Origin: Mycobacterium sp. OAS707
GTDB lineage: Bacteria > Actinomycetota > Actinomycetes > Mycobacteriales > Mycobacteriaceae
Direction: 5' to 3'
Assembly: GCF_014873705.1 (NCBI RefSeq)
Contig: NZ_JADBDS010000001.1
Span: forward strand, 1,178,001-1,242,000
DNA: 64,000 nt
The notes beneath the pieces were generated by a model, which saw only the letters and a program-made list of their open reading frames with translations, did not search any database and was not told the origin of the DNA. Made by a program: the position numbers and the translations under genes. Position 1 is the stretch's first letter, and each line of letters starts with the position of its first letter. Below are positions 54,277-62,496 of the stretch, piece by piece.

Positions 54277-55211
54277 CACGCACCCGCTCACATTCGCTCG
54301 ACGCAGGCGGCCTCAACTGGGACAGCTTGCCGCTCAAGCTGTTTGCAGGCGGTAACGCGAAGTTCTGGAACCCCGCCGACATCGACTTCTCCCAAGATCG
54401 AGCCGACTGGGAGTCGATGAGCGACCTCGAGCGCGACTGGGCCGCCAGGCTGTGCGCCGAGTTCATCGCAGGCGAGGAAGCGGTCACCCAGGACATCCAG
54501 CCGTTCATGGCGGCGATGCGCGCCGAGGGCCGACTCGGTGACGAGATGTACCTGACACAGTTCGCGTTCGAGGAAGCCAAACACACGCAGGTGTTCCGGA
54601 TGTGGCTCGACGCCGTCGGCATGACCGACGATCTGCAGCACTACCTCGACGACCTGCCCGCGTACCGGAAGATCTTCTACGAGGAACTTCCGGAGTCTCT
54701 CGACGCGCTGGCGACGGATCCGTCGCCGGCCGCCCAGATTCGTGCGTCGGCCACCTACAACCACGTCATCGAAGGCATGATGGCGCTGACGGGATACTAT
54801 GCGTGGCACCGGATTTGCGTGGATCGCGGCATTCTTCCCGGCATGCAGGAACTGGTGAAGCGCATCGGGGACGACGAGCGACGCCACATGGCGTGGGGCA
54901 CTTTCACCTGCCGGCGACACGTCGCCGCCGACGAGCGCAATTGGGCCGTCTTCGAAACACGTATGAACGAGCTGATTCCGCTGGCGTTGCAGAACACTGA
55001 AGACGCCTATGCCCTTTACGACGAGGTGCCGTTCGGGCTGGAGAAGGACGAGATGCAGCAGTACGCCGCCGATAAGGGGATGCGTCGGTTCGGCACCATC
55101 AGTAGCGCGCTGGGTCGTCCGGTGGCCGAGATCGACCTCGATTACACGCCGCTGCAGCTGGAGGACACGTTCGCCAGCGAGGACGAAAAAGTCTTCGCGG
55201 CACTTGCGTAA
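54273..55211 (+). CDS. R2-like ligand-binding oxidase (R2lox)
   Basis: A 312-residue ferritin-superfamily oxidase with a Mn/Fe cofactor and bound long-chain fatty acid. All six metal ligands of M. tuberculosis R2lox are at identical positions: Glu68, Glu101, His104, Glu167, Glu202 and His205. Val71 and Tyr162, which form the protein's ether cross-link, are also present. The start [20 protein letters not shown] is typical. It is not a functional ribonucleotide reductase subunit although often labelled nrdB. Physiological substrate unknown. Translationally coupled to its TetR gene. Confidence 0.95.
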   Translation: MTRTRSHSLDAGGLNWDSLPLKLFAGGNAKFWNPADIDFSQDRADWESMSDLERDWAARLCAEFIAGEEAVTQDIQPFMAAMRAEGRLGDEMYLTQFAFEEAKHTQVFRMWLDAVGMTDDLQHYLDDLPAYRKIFYEELPESLDALATDPSPAAQIRASATYNHVIEGMMALTGYYAWHRICVDRGILPGMQELVKRIGDDERRHMAWGTFTCRRHVAADERNWAVFETRMNELIPLALQNTEDAYALYDEVPFGLEKDEMQQYAADKGMRRFGTISSALGRPVAEIDLDYTPLQLEDTFASEDEKVFAALA

Positions 55212-55220
55212 GACGGCACT

Positions 55221-55251
55221 GTCCCCCGATTGGGGGACGGACCAATCCCCC
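55221..55251. terminator. Two mutually exclusive G/C hairpins after R2lox
   Basis: GTCCCCC (55221-55227) pairs with GGGGGAC (55232-55238). The same G-run can instead pair with TCCCCC (55246-55251). The alternatives cannot form together, an attenuator-like arrangement between R2lox and the next gene on the same strand. Confidence 0.5.
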
Positions 55252-55308
55252 GGTGAATGGGCAGATCGCCGGACAGCCATGGCACCGCGGCAACGAAATA
55301 CTCAATTC

Positions 55309-55758
55309 ATGACAACAGCGCTCGCCACCGCCGCCAAGCCTCGCGTTGATGCGGCCCGCCCGACGATCCCGTCGCGCGTCGCCGCCCGCATGTGTGCCCG
55401 CCACCTGGACCGACTGGTGCAGGCAGGCGCCACTCCCCGACCCGGCACCGCGCTGGAGGCCCATGTGCTCCGGTTGACCGATATCGCGTATCGCGAGCGC
55501 CTTGCCGCGGAGTTGCGTCGCCGCGGCACGGCCGTGCTGTGCGATCGAGTCGTGCTGTCGCCGTCGCGCCTGAACGCCTCCGCTGTATGGGACGCGGCCG
55601 ACATGATCGAGCGCGTGGAGAAGCGATTGGAGAGCCGTCACGTCAGCCCGCGCGGCGTCGCACGGCTTCGCCGCCTGCTGGCGGACTGGAACGGTCCGTT
55701 GCGGCACGGCTGCGGCGACCTGTGCGGCGAGCTGCGGGCAGTGCTTGCCGCGCTGTGA
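55309..55758 (+). CDS. Conserved hypothetical basic protein
   Basis: A 149-residue Arg/Ala-rich protein. It has an unstructured N-terminus, then helices (VAARMCARHLDRLVQAG; AHVLRLTDIAYRERLAAELRR) and a C-terminal DLCGELRAVLAAL. The ATG at 55309 is chosen; one 30 bases earlier is possible, and neither has a good ribosome-binding site. It follows R2lox by about 100 bases with a hairpin between. I recognise no domain. Confidence 0.6.
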   Translation: MTTALATAAKPRVDAARPTIPSRVAARMCARHLDRLVQAGATPRPGTALEAHVLRLTDIAYRERLAAELRRRGTAVLCDRVVLSPSRLNASAVWDAADMIERVEKRLESRHVSPRGVARLRRLLADWNGPLRHGCGDLCGELRAVLAAL

Positions 55759-55796
55759 GCGCTATCCAAGGGTCGGACAAGCGATAACTGAATTGC

Positions 55797-55847
55797 CCGG
55801 CTCTGGGCGACTTTGTCGCTGTCGACGACTTTGTCGCCCAGAGCCGG
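55797..55847. terminator. Perfect 15-bp stem-loop between convergent genes
   Basis: CCGGCTCTGGGCGAC (55797-55811) pairs exactly with GTCGCCCAGAGCCGG (55833-55847) around a 21-base loop. The stem ends and loop also contain GACTTTGTCG twice in direct orientation. It lies 38 bases after the plus-strand gene and about 105 before the stop of the convergent VOC gene. Confidence 0.7.
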
Positions 55848-55951
55848 ACATTACGGGTATTGAACCCCGACGCCGCACTACCCGGTCTCCGCCGCGTCGC
55901 ACCCCAAATCCCGCTGCCGATACCGACGGCAGCCGCTGCGTGGCCCGTGGA

Positions 55952-56377
55952 TCAGCAGACGGTGAAGAGTTCGAGCTGAATGTTGTCCGGGTCGCGAAAC
56001 ACCAACGTGGCGAACGGGAACGGTTGGTCACCTGTCCTGATCCCGGAGTGCTCGACGCCGAGTTGGTCCAGCCACGCCGCCCAGGCCTCCAAGTCCTCGC
56101 GGGACGCCACGTTGAATCCGACGTGGTCCAAACCCGTACGGGCCTCGTCGAATTGCTCACCGTCGTTGCCGGTGTTGGTGTGTAAACCGATCGCCAGCCC
56201 CGAACGCGAATCGACGAGCAGCACGCCGTATCCGGTGTCCTCGCGTTCGTAGTGTGGGAATGTCATCGGAACACGGTCCGCGCGGAACACCCGCTGATAC
56301 CAGGCCACGCTCGCGTCGAGGTCGCGCACCGTGACCGAGAAGTGGTGTATGCCCGTAATCGCGGGGGCCTCGCTCAT
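55952..56377 (-). CDS. VOC-superfamily (glyoxalase-like) protein
   Basis: A 141-residue protein with two beta-alpha-beta-beta-beta units. The start ITGIHHFSVTVRDLDASVAWYQRVF and second-half GLDHVGFNVASREDLEAWAAWL give the usual metal-ligand His residues, and the end PDNIQLELF supplies the last Glu. Likely a metal-dependent lyase, dioxygenase or epimerase; reaction unknown. The ATG overlaps the DUF35 gene stop, forming a two-gene operon opposite a thiolase gene. Confidence 0.87.
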   Translation of the reverse strand: MSEAPAITGIHHFSVTVRDLDASVAWYQRVFRADRVPMTFPHYEREDTGYGVLLVDSRSGLAIGLHTNTGNDGEQFDEARTGLDHVGFNVASREDLEAWAAWLDQLGVEHSGIRTGDQPFPFATLVFRDPDNIQLELFTVC

Positions 56378-56817
56378 GCCTCGTCCTTTCTCGGCGCAAA
56401 CACGGGAACAAACACGCTCTCACCGTCGACATCCTGCGGTTCGAACCGGACTTCGACGGCAAGGCCGATATGAACCGAGTCCGGCTCACAGTCAACGATA
56501 TTCGAAGCGATGCGCAAATCGGGCTGCTCGTCCAACTGGACGATCGCGATCACGTACGGCACGGGTACGTCAGGGTTGAACGGCTGATGGTTGACCGTAT
56601 AGGTGAACACCGTCCCACGTCCGGACACCGGCCGCGCCACCAGTGCTCCCCCACAATCGGGACAGTCCCCGGCTGGCGGGCTCACCCATAGCTCGCACTG
56701 CGTGCACCACGAGATCAGCAGCCGCCCGTCGGCGCCGCCGGTCCAGAACGCCCGGTTGTGGTCATGCAGCTTGGGCAGCATTCGCCCCGGAATTGCGGGT
56801 GGGGCCACATCTGCCAT
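56374..56817 (-). CDS. DUF35 / OB-fold acyl-CoA-associated protein
   Basis: A 147-residue DUF35 protein: an N-terminal helix (HDHNRAFWTGGADG), a rubredoxin-like zinc ribbon (CTQC, then CPDC) and an OB-fold with the conserved end VRFEPQDVDG. DUF35 proteins pair with thiolase-like or hydratase partners, as ChsH2 does with Ltp2 in steroid side-chain breakdown. The divergent gene 66 bases away is exactly such a thiolase-like protein, so the two probably form a complex. ATG at 56817. Confidence 0.9.
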   Translation of the reverse strand: MADVAPPAIPGRMLPKLHDHNRAFWTGGADGRLLISWCTQCELWVSPPAGDCPDCGGALVARPVSGRGTVFTYTVNHQPFNPDVPVPYVIAIVQLDEQPDLRIASNIVDCEPDSVHIGLAVEVRFEPQDVDGESVFVPVFAPRKDEA

Positions 56818-56829
56818 GACAAGGAAAGT

Positions 56830-56846
56830 ACAGTCCAATCGACTGT
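56830..56846. promoter_or_regulatory. Inverted repeat between DUF35 and thiolase genes
   Basis: ACAGTC (56830-56835) and GACTGT (56841-56846) form a perfect inverted repeat with spacer CAATC. It lies in a 66-base AT-rich divergent promoter and would control both genes. It does not match the KstR consensus as I know it. Confidence 0.55.
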
Positions 56847-56883
56847 CATTACAAAAATAGAGGTTTGAACGGGGTGCCCAGGG

Positions 56884-58077
56884 GTGAGCTACTTCGAGAA
56901 GGACGCGATCATCAGCGGCCTGGGCATCTCCCGGATCGGCCGCCGAACGGGCATTCCCGGGTTGGAACTGACGCTGGAGGCGGCCCGCGCCGCCATCGAG
57001 GACGCCGGTCTGACCGCGAACGACATCGACGGAATCGGCACACTGGGCGATACCCCGCCGTCTGACGTGATGGAGGCTCTGGGCATCGAGGCGACAGACC
57101 AGACCTTGGGCTTCGACACCGGCGGCGTGCTCATCCCCGTCATGTCCGCGTTCCGCGCGGTAGCGGAGCGACGAGCCCGTCACGTGCTCGTCTACCGGAC
57201 CGTCGCGATGCTGGGCGGGGCGATGAATCAAACCACGGCATCGCCGATGCTCAACCCGCTGGCCAACCCGCCGGCCGAACCCCGTGCGCCGGGTACCCGG
57301 CGCAAACTCAAGCCGTTCGAGGACATCGACGCGTTGGTGGCCGCGCACGCGTACTCGGCGGCGAACTGGGTCGCGATGCACTGCCGTCGTCATATGGAGC
57401 TATACGGCACAACCAAGGAGCAGTTGGGCTGGCTGGCGATCAACAGCAGGCGCAATGCCGGGCGCAACCCGCTTGCGGCATACCAGGATCCGATGACCAT
57501 GGACGGCTACCTGGGCGCCCGGCCAGTGTCGACGCCGTTAGGGCTGTTCGACTGCGACGTGCCGATCGACGGATCGATCGCGCTCGTCGTCTCACACGCT
57601 GATTACGCACCGGACTGCCCGAATCCCGCGGTGTCCGTGGAGGCTATCGGCGGCGCGTACGGTTCTGGCGGATGGTTCCATCGCGATGACTTCCCGAAGA
57701 TGGCGTCATCCGAAGCGGCGGCGGAGATGTGGTCGCGCACGGATTTGCGGCCGTCGGACGTGAGTGTCGCCGAAATCTATGACGGTTTCACGTTTCTGAC
57801 GTTCGCGTGGCTTGAGGCGCTGGGGTTCTGCGCCGACGGCGAAGCCGGACCATTCGTCGAGGGAGCGACGCGGATCGCGCTCGACGGCGAATTCCCGCTG
57901 AACACGTATGGCGGCCAACTGTCGGCGGGACGCATGCACGGCTACTGGTTGCTGCACGAGGCGTGTCTTCAGCTACGCGGGCAGGCCGGCGATCGACAGG
58001 TAGCGCAACGACCGGAGGTGGCCGTCGCCGCGGCAGGCGGCGGGCCGATCGCAGGGTGCATGGTGCTCACATGTTGA
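56884..58077 (+). CDS. Thiolase-like protein (lipid-transfer/Ltp2 type)
   Basis: A 397-residue thiolase-fold protein of the SCP-x/Ltp group. Conserved pieces are GISRIGRRTG, the helix LTLEAARAAIEDAGLTANDIDGI, EIYDGFTFLTFAWLEALGFC and the C-terminal GGQLSAGRMHGYWLLHEA. The N-terminal active-site Cys of degradative thiolases is absent at the DTGG position, as in Ltp2-type aldolases. With the DUF35 partner it may perform retro-aldol cleavage of a CoA-linked side chain. GTG start. Its stop overlaps the DUF1906 gene. Confidence 0.88.
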   Translation: MSYFEKDAIISGLGISRIGRRTGIPGLELTLEAARAAIEDAGLTANDIDGIGTLGDTPPSDVMEALGIEATDQTLGFDTGGVLIPVMSAFRAVAERRARHVLVYRTVAMLGGAMNQTTASPMLNPLANPPAEPRAPGTRRKLKPFEDIDALVAAHAYSAANWVAMHCRRHMELYGTTKEQLGWLAINSRRNAGRNPLAAYQDPMTMDGYLGARPVSTPLGLFDCDVPIDGSIALVVSHADYAPDCPNPAVSVEAIGGAYGSGGWFHRDDFPKMASSEAAAEMWSRTDLRPSDVSVAEIYDGFTFLTFAWLEALGFCADGEAGPFVEGATRIALDGEFPLNTYGGQLSAGRMHGYWLLHEACLQLRGQAGDRQVAQRPEVAVAAAGGGPIAGCMVLTC

Positions 58078-58826
58078 CACGACGCGACGCCCTCAAATAC
58101 GGCCTCGCGGCACCGGTTGCACTGGGGCTGGCCACATTCGGCGCATCGAGGGCGTCCGCCGACGGCCTTCGGCTGGTCGATTTCACCCACCGACTGGTCC
58201 CGCCGGAGCTGATCAAATCCGCGGGATTCGACGGCGCACTGGTCTATGTGTCCGAGTTACGGCCGGGAGCGGACTTTGATTTCAAACCCGTGACCCGCGA
58301 GTATGCCGATGCGCTACGCGCAGCCGGTCTGCACATCGTGAGCTGCTATCAATACGGCAAGCCCGGCTGGCCCACCCCGTCCGATTACACCCGCGGATAC
58401 GACGGCGGTGTGGCAGACGCTCAGACGGCGTTGCGGTGGCACGGCGCGGCGGGCGGCGCGGATTCCGCCCCGATCTTCTTCAGCGTCGACGAGGACATCG
58501 ACCTCGACACCTGGAAAACCGTTGCACTTCAGTGGTTTCGGGGTCTCAATTCGGTCCTGGGTGTGAACCGCACCGGCATCTACGGCCATGCTCGAGCGTG
58601 CGGGTGGGCGATCGCCGACGGCGTCGTCGGGCGCTCAACCTCTGCTGGACACTCCTGGGCGTGGCAGACGAAGGCTTGGTCGCACGGTGAACGGGAGCCC
58701 GCGGCCGTGCTCTTCCAGTCCGTTGTCGTCACGCCGTCGGACCCGGGTGTCGTGGTCGGTGGCATCAGCCTGGATGTCGACGACGTCCTCGCACCCGATT
58801 TCGGACAGTGGGATTTCGCCCGATGA
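58071..58826 (+). CDS. Tat-exported DUF1906 (glycoside-hydrolase-like) protein
   Basis: A 251-residue exported protein. The Tat signal RRDALKYG is followed by a hydrophobic stretch and cleavage after ASA. The mature domain reads VDFTHRLVPPELIKSAGFDG, then SCYQYGKPG and FFSVDEDIDLDTW, typical of the DUF1906 TIM-barrel related to GH25-like hydrolases; acidic residues at the barrel end are kept. Likely acts on cell-wall or extracellular glycans. It overlaps both neighbours, so it is co-translated with thiolase and hydrolase genes of a different theme. Confidence 0.85.
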   Translation: MLTRRDALKYGLAAPVALGLATFGASRASADGLRLVDFTHRLVPPELIKSAGFDGALVYVSELRPGADFDFKPVTREYADALRAAGLHIVSCYQYGKPGWPTPSDYTRGYDGGVADAQTALRWHGAAGGADSAPIFFSVDEDIDLDTWKTVALQWFRGLNSVLGVNRTGIYGHARACGWAIADGVVGRSTSAGHSWAWQTKAWSHGEREPAAVLFQSVVVTPSDPGVVVGGISLDVDDVLAPDFGQWDFAR

Positions 58827-59701
58827 GCGCGACGCCAGAGTCGTTCAGCGTCAACGGTGTTGACGGCGTTCGCATCGCCGCCGACCGCCTCGGCGATCCG
58901 CTTGCACCGGCCGTGGTGTTCCTGCACGGCGGAGGTCAGACCCGCCGTTCGTGGGGTCGGGCCGCCGCGGCAGTAGCTGAGCGCGGCTGGCAGGCCATCA
59001 CTGTCGACCTGCGCGGCCACGGCGAGTCCGACTGGTCGGAGGACGGCGACTACCGCGTCATCACCTTCGCGGGCGACGTCCTAGAGGTGCTGCGACAACT
59101 TCCCCCAGAACCGGTCCTGGTGGGCGCCTCGCTGGGCGGATTCACGGCAATGCTTCTGGCAGGCGAACTTTCGCCGGCCACCGTGCGCGCAGTCGTCCTC
59201 GTCGACATCGTGCCGAACATGGATCCCTCCGGCGCCACCCGCATACACGGCTTCATGAACGACCGCATGGAATCAGGATTTGCCTCGCTCGACGAAGTCG
59301 CCGATGCCATTCAGGAATACAACCCGCACCGACCGCGACCCAGCGATCTCGACGGCCTTCGCGCCAACCTCCGTGAACGTGACGGCCGCTGGTACTGGCA
59401 TTGGGATCCGAAGTTCATCGACGGCACCTCCGCGCTGCCGCCCATCGAGGTGACCGAGGTCGATCGCCTGTACGCCGCCATCGAGGAGATCCTGCGCACC
59501 AACGTGCCCATGCTTTTGGTGCGCGGTCAGATGAGCGATCTGGTCACCCAGGAACGCGCCGACGAATTCATCGCGCGTTTCCCCCAGATCGACTTCGTCG
59601 ATGTCGGCGGCGCGGGGCATATGGTCGCCGGTGATCGCAACGACCTCTTCGCCGGGGCCGTCGTGGAATTCCTCACGCGGCACGCACAAGTGAAGGACTG
59701 A
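58823..59701 (+). CDS. Alpha/beta hydrolase
   Basis: A 292-residue alpha/beta-hydrolase. Oxyanion motif FLHGGGQTRRSW, nucleophile elbow VGASLGG with the Ser, and catalytic His in GGAGHMVAGD; the acid is likely in VRGQMSD. It has the cap-domain length of epoxide-hydrolase/haloalkane-type members, but no specific substrate can be assigned. ATG overlaps the preceding stop (ATGA). Member of the thiolase-started operon. Confidence 0.88.
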   Translation: MSATPESFSVNGVDGVRIAADRLGDPLAPAVVFLHGGGQTRRSWGRAAAAVAERGWQAITVDLRGHGESDWSEDGDYRVITFAGDVLEVLRQLPPEPVLVGASLGGFTAMLLAGELSPATVRAVVLVDIVPNMDPSGATRIHGFMNDRMESGFASLDEVADAIQEYNPHRPRPSDLDGLRANLRERDGRWYWHWDPKFIDGTSALPPIEVTEVDRLYAAIEEILRTNVPMLLVRGQMSDLVTQERADEFIARFPQIDFVDVGGAGHMVAGDRNDLFAGAVVEFLTRHAQVKD

Positions 59702-59703
59702 GT

Positions 59704-60057
59704 ATGCAAGCCAAGCGAATCATCGCGAATCTTCGAGTGGCTGACATCGAGGTGGCGAAGAGTTTCTACACGGACTTTCTCGGGCTGAAAACCGAAGAGT
59801 TCAACATGGGCTGGGTGGCCCGCTACACCTCGCCCGACGGCAGAGCCAACGTCCAGTTAGTCACGCGCGATGCGACTTCTGCCGAGGACTCGGTGATCTC
59901 TGTGCACACCGACGACGTCGACAGTGCTTACGACGAAGCGCAGCGCCTCGGCTACGAAATCGTGCACCCCTTGCGCAAGGAGCAATGGGGCGTGCGGCGG
60001 TTCCTCGTGCGGGCACCGGACGGCAACGTCGTCAACGTCGTGGACCATCGCGACTGA
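59704..60057 (+). CDS. VOC-superfamily protein (small)
   Basis: A 117-residue single VOC unit pair: RIIANLRVADIEVAKSFYTDFLGL at the start and SVISVHTDDVDSAYDEAQRLGYE in the second half, ending in APDGNVVNVVDH. The first metal-position His is replaced by Asn (IANL), so it may be a binding protein (bleomycin-resistance type) rather than an enzyme. Two bases after the hydrolase stop, last gene of the operon; convergent with the esterase gene one base away. Confidence 0.85.
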   Translation: MQAKRIIANLRVADIEVAKSFYTDFLGLKTEEFNMGWVARYTSPDGRANVQLVTRDATSAEDSVISVHTDDVDSAYDEAQRLGYEIVHPLRKEQWGVRRFLVRAPDGNVVNVVDHRD

Positions 60058-60058
60058 T

Positions 60059-60922
60059 TCAGCGCCCGTGGGTGGCGAAGAACTGCCCACTTTGTTGCGA
60101 CGCGTCCGCCGGCCACGTGTGGCCGCCGCCGTCGATTTGGACGAAAACGACCTCGGTGCCGCCCGCACACCCCGAGGCAGTGAATCGATGCTCAGCACCG
60201 GCCGGACCGTTGTCGACCGGACCGGGACAACGATCCACGTCTCGCCACCGCTGGGCCATCGCAGGCGCCGCGACGACGTCGCTGTAGCCGCCCCTGCCCA
60301 GCATCGTGCCACCGGTGAACGGCACCACCGCATCGGCGGTCCCGTGCATCTGCAGAACCGAGACCGGTCGCGAGGGCGCGCAAGGAACTGCGGCGCCCAA
60401 CGTCCCTGCGACCGGTGCGATGGCTGCAACCAGATCCGCACGTTCGCAGGCCAGTCGGGTGGCCATGAATGCACCGGCCGACATGCCCGTCACAAAGACC
60501 CGGCCACGGGGGATGCCGTAATCGCGAGAGAGTTGATCGATGAGCGCGCTCACGAAGCCGACGTCGTCGACGCCCTGACGGTCGGGCACCGACGCGCCTC
60601 GGCCGTCGGCCCAGCTGAAGTCGATGCCGTCGGGATACGCGACGACGAACCCGTTCTGATCGGCGACGGCGTTGTAGTTGGTCACTGCGGCCTGCTCCCC
60701 GCCGGTCTGCCCTGCGCCGTGCAGGTTGATCACCAACCCCGCAGGGTGGTCAAGGCCGGCGGGCACATGCAGCTGATAAGTGCGCGGCAGCCCGCCGAAC
60801 ACCAGCTCACCGGGGACGTCGCCACCGGGAAGGGCCGACGCGGGAGCAGGACCGTAGGCGACGAAACCGAAGAGCACGGCGGCGACGGCCGTCACGCGGG
60901 CGATGGCATTCAGACTGAGCAT
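60059..60922 (-). CDS. Secreted polyhydroxybutyrate depolymerase-type esterase
   Basis: A 287-residue secreted esterase of the PHB-depolymerase/feruloyl-esterase group (LpqC-like). A signal peptide ends near ASA; unlike LpqC there is no lipobox Cys, so it should be released. Catalytic parts: INLHGAGQTGG, nucleophile GMSAGAFMA, acid region QMHGTADAVVPF and His in DGGGHTWPAD. Substrate may be a polyester or short acyl ester. Single gene on the minus strand. Confidence 0.87.
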   Translation of the reverse strand: MLSLNAIARVTAVAAVLFGFVAYGPAPASALPGGDVPGELVFGGLPRTYQLHVPAGLDHPAGLVINLHGAGQTGGEQAAVTNYNAVADQNGFVVAYPDGIDFSWADGRGASVPDRQGVDDVGFVSALIDQLSRDYGIPRGRVFVTGMSAGAFMATRLACERADLVAAIAPVAGTLGAAVPCAPSRPVSVLQMHGTADAVVPFTGGTMLGRGGYSDVVAAPAMAQRWRDVDRCPGPVDNGPAGAEHRFTASGCAGGTEVVFVQIDGGGHTWPADASQQSGQFFATHGR

Positions 60923-60973
60923 CAGCGACCGAGACTATGGGATCTGGCGACCACGGTCATGCAAATTCCCGCG

Positions 60974-62314
60974 CTACTTGTCGTCTTTCTTTGGCTTCTT
61001 CCCTTCGGCCGCGTCGGCCTTCGGCTTCTTGACCGGTTTGGGCGCGTCGACGCGCGGATGGTCGACTGGTTTGCGTACGTCATCGGCGCTGGCCGTCGCC
61101 CGGTGCGTTGCCTTATTGGTGCTGGCGGTCGAACCGACCGCATCCTTACGGGTCACATCCCGGGTTTTCTTCACACCTGTGGGCGCCGCCGCTGCGGGTG
61201 TTTCGAGTTTGAAAACCGTTGCTGTGACGTGCTTCTCGGTTGACGTGGCGGCCAGGCCCGGCGTGACGAGACCGACGAGATAGTCGAGCTGCGCACGACC
61301 CCAGTCGGCCAATGCCTGAACGGCCTGACCGCCGCGTGTGCCGATCGAAGCGAGGGTGGTTTGGATCGCGGTGACCGTCGCGGCGATCAGCCCATCGCCG
61401 TGGACGGTGTCGACGACGAATTGATCTCCGGCGTTGATCAGGTCGTGCGCGAAACCGGTGATCGCGTCGCCCTCGCTGGCGATCAGTGTCCAACCCTCGT
61501 TCAGTTCGAAATTGATCAGCGGAACGAACGGGATCCACGCAACGGCGTCCAAGATGCCACTGATGGATCCGACTGCGTTGTCCACGCCGCCCTTGAGGGG
61601 CTCCCAGATGTTCCAGATTCCGTTGGCCGCACCGGCCAACGCGTTGGATACCGCGACCAGGACATCGCCGAACATTCCCTCCGGGATGTCGGCGTACGGG
61701 GGACGCGGTGGGTAGATAGGCAGTGGCGGAAGCGGAATCCATGAATCGATTTCGTCGATTCCGAGCCACACCAGCGCCAAGCCGGCGTCGACGATCCAGT
61801 CGGCAATGTTCTTCAGCGCGCTACCGTCTCCGCGCAGCCAGTCGGTGGTGTTGAAAACGCCACTGTTGATGAGGGATTCGACGAAGTTGTACACCACGTC
61901 GACCTGGTTGATGACGATCCAGCCGACATACGGAATGATCCAGGCCGCAACGTAAGCGGCAACATTGACCGCGTAATGGACCCAGGGCTCGATCAGGACG
62001 TAGGCGGCGTCGATGAAGTCGGCGAGCGCGGTAAGCGGCGGTGAGGGAGCGATCGCCGGGCTGACTGCCGTGCTGAGTGCGTGTCCGACGGCCAATACCT
62101 GTGCGGGCGACAGCGAGGACAACGCAGCCATTGCCCCGGCAGGCGCCAGCGGCTTCGTGGCGGCTCGCACGTCGACGGCATGTGCTGCGACGGGCCTGTT
62201 GGGAGCGGCGGTCGACGACTGGGGTAAGGGGGCGACCACCGATGCGAACACGATGGCGACGGCGCTGATCGCCACCACGCTGACCCTTGACACCACGCGA
62301 AGCAGAACAGCCAT
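60974..62314 (-). CDS. Large exported mycobacterial protein with Lys-rich tail
   Basis: A 446-residue protein with an N-terminal signal (VVSRVSVVAISAVAIVFASVV), a central mostly hydrophobic region of repeated amphipathic helices (AAYVLIEPWVHYAVNVAAYV; WIVDAGLALVWLGIDEID) and a Pro turn (PLPPLPIYPPRPPYAD). The last 70 residues are Lys/Asp/Ala-rich (KKPKADAAEGKKPKKDDK). This plan recurs in mycobacterial exported proteins of unknown role. The ATG at 62314 is chosen since the signal starts there; the frame continues upstream without homology. Confidence 0.75.
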   Translation of the reverse strand: MAVLLRVVSRVSVVAISAVAIVFASVVAPLPQSSTAAPNRPVAAHAVDVRAATKPLAPAGAMAALSSLSPAQVLAVGHALSTAVSPAIAPSPPLTALADFIDAAYVLIEPWVHYAVNVAAYVAAWIIPYVGWIVINQVDVVYNFVESLINSGVFNTTDWLRGDGSALKNIADWIVDAGLALVWLGIDEIDSWIPLPPLPIYPPRPPYADIPEGMFGDVLVAVSNALAGAANGIWNIWEPLKGGVDNAVGSISGILDAVAWIPFVPLINFELNEGWTLIASEGDAITGFAHDLINAGDQFVVDTVHGDGLIAATVTAIQTTLASIGTRGGQAVQALADWGRAQLDYLVGLVTPGLAATSTEKHVTATVFKLETPAAAAPTGVKKTRDVTRKDAVGSTASTNKATHRATASADDVRKPVDHPRVDAPKPVKKPKADAAEGKKPKKDDK

Positions 62315-62496
62315 TTCAACGAGCCCCCTGCGAGGAAGTGTCTCACTTGGGCAGCGGGCGGGCGGGCAAACTTGCACACAATTAGTGGGCCGAAGCCCGC
62401 GGTCGCCAGCCAGTCCGGGAGTTACGCTCACCACAGCATGCCGGCGCCTTACGGTGGGGATGGCACCGGAAGGATCGCAGCGCTTGGGGGGCGTTC

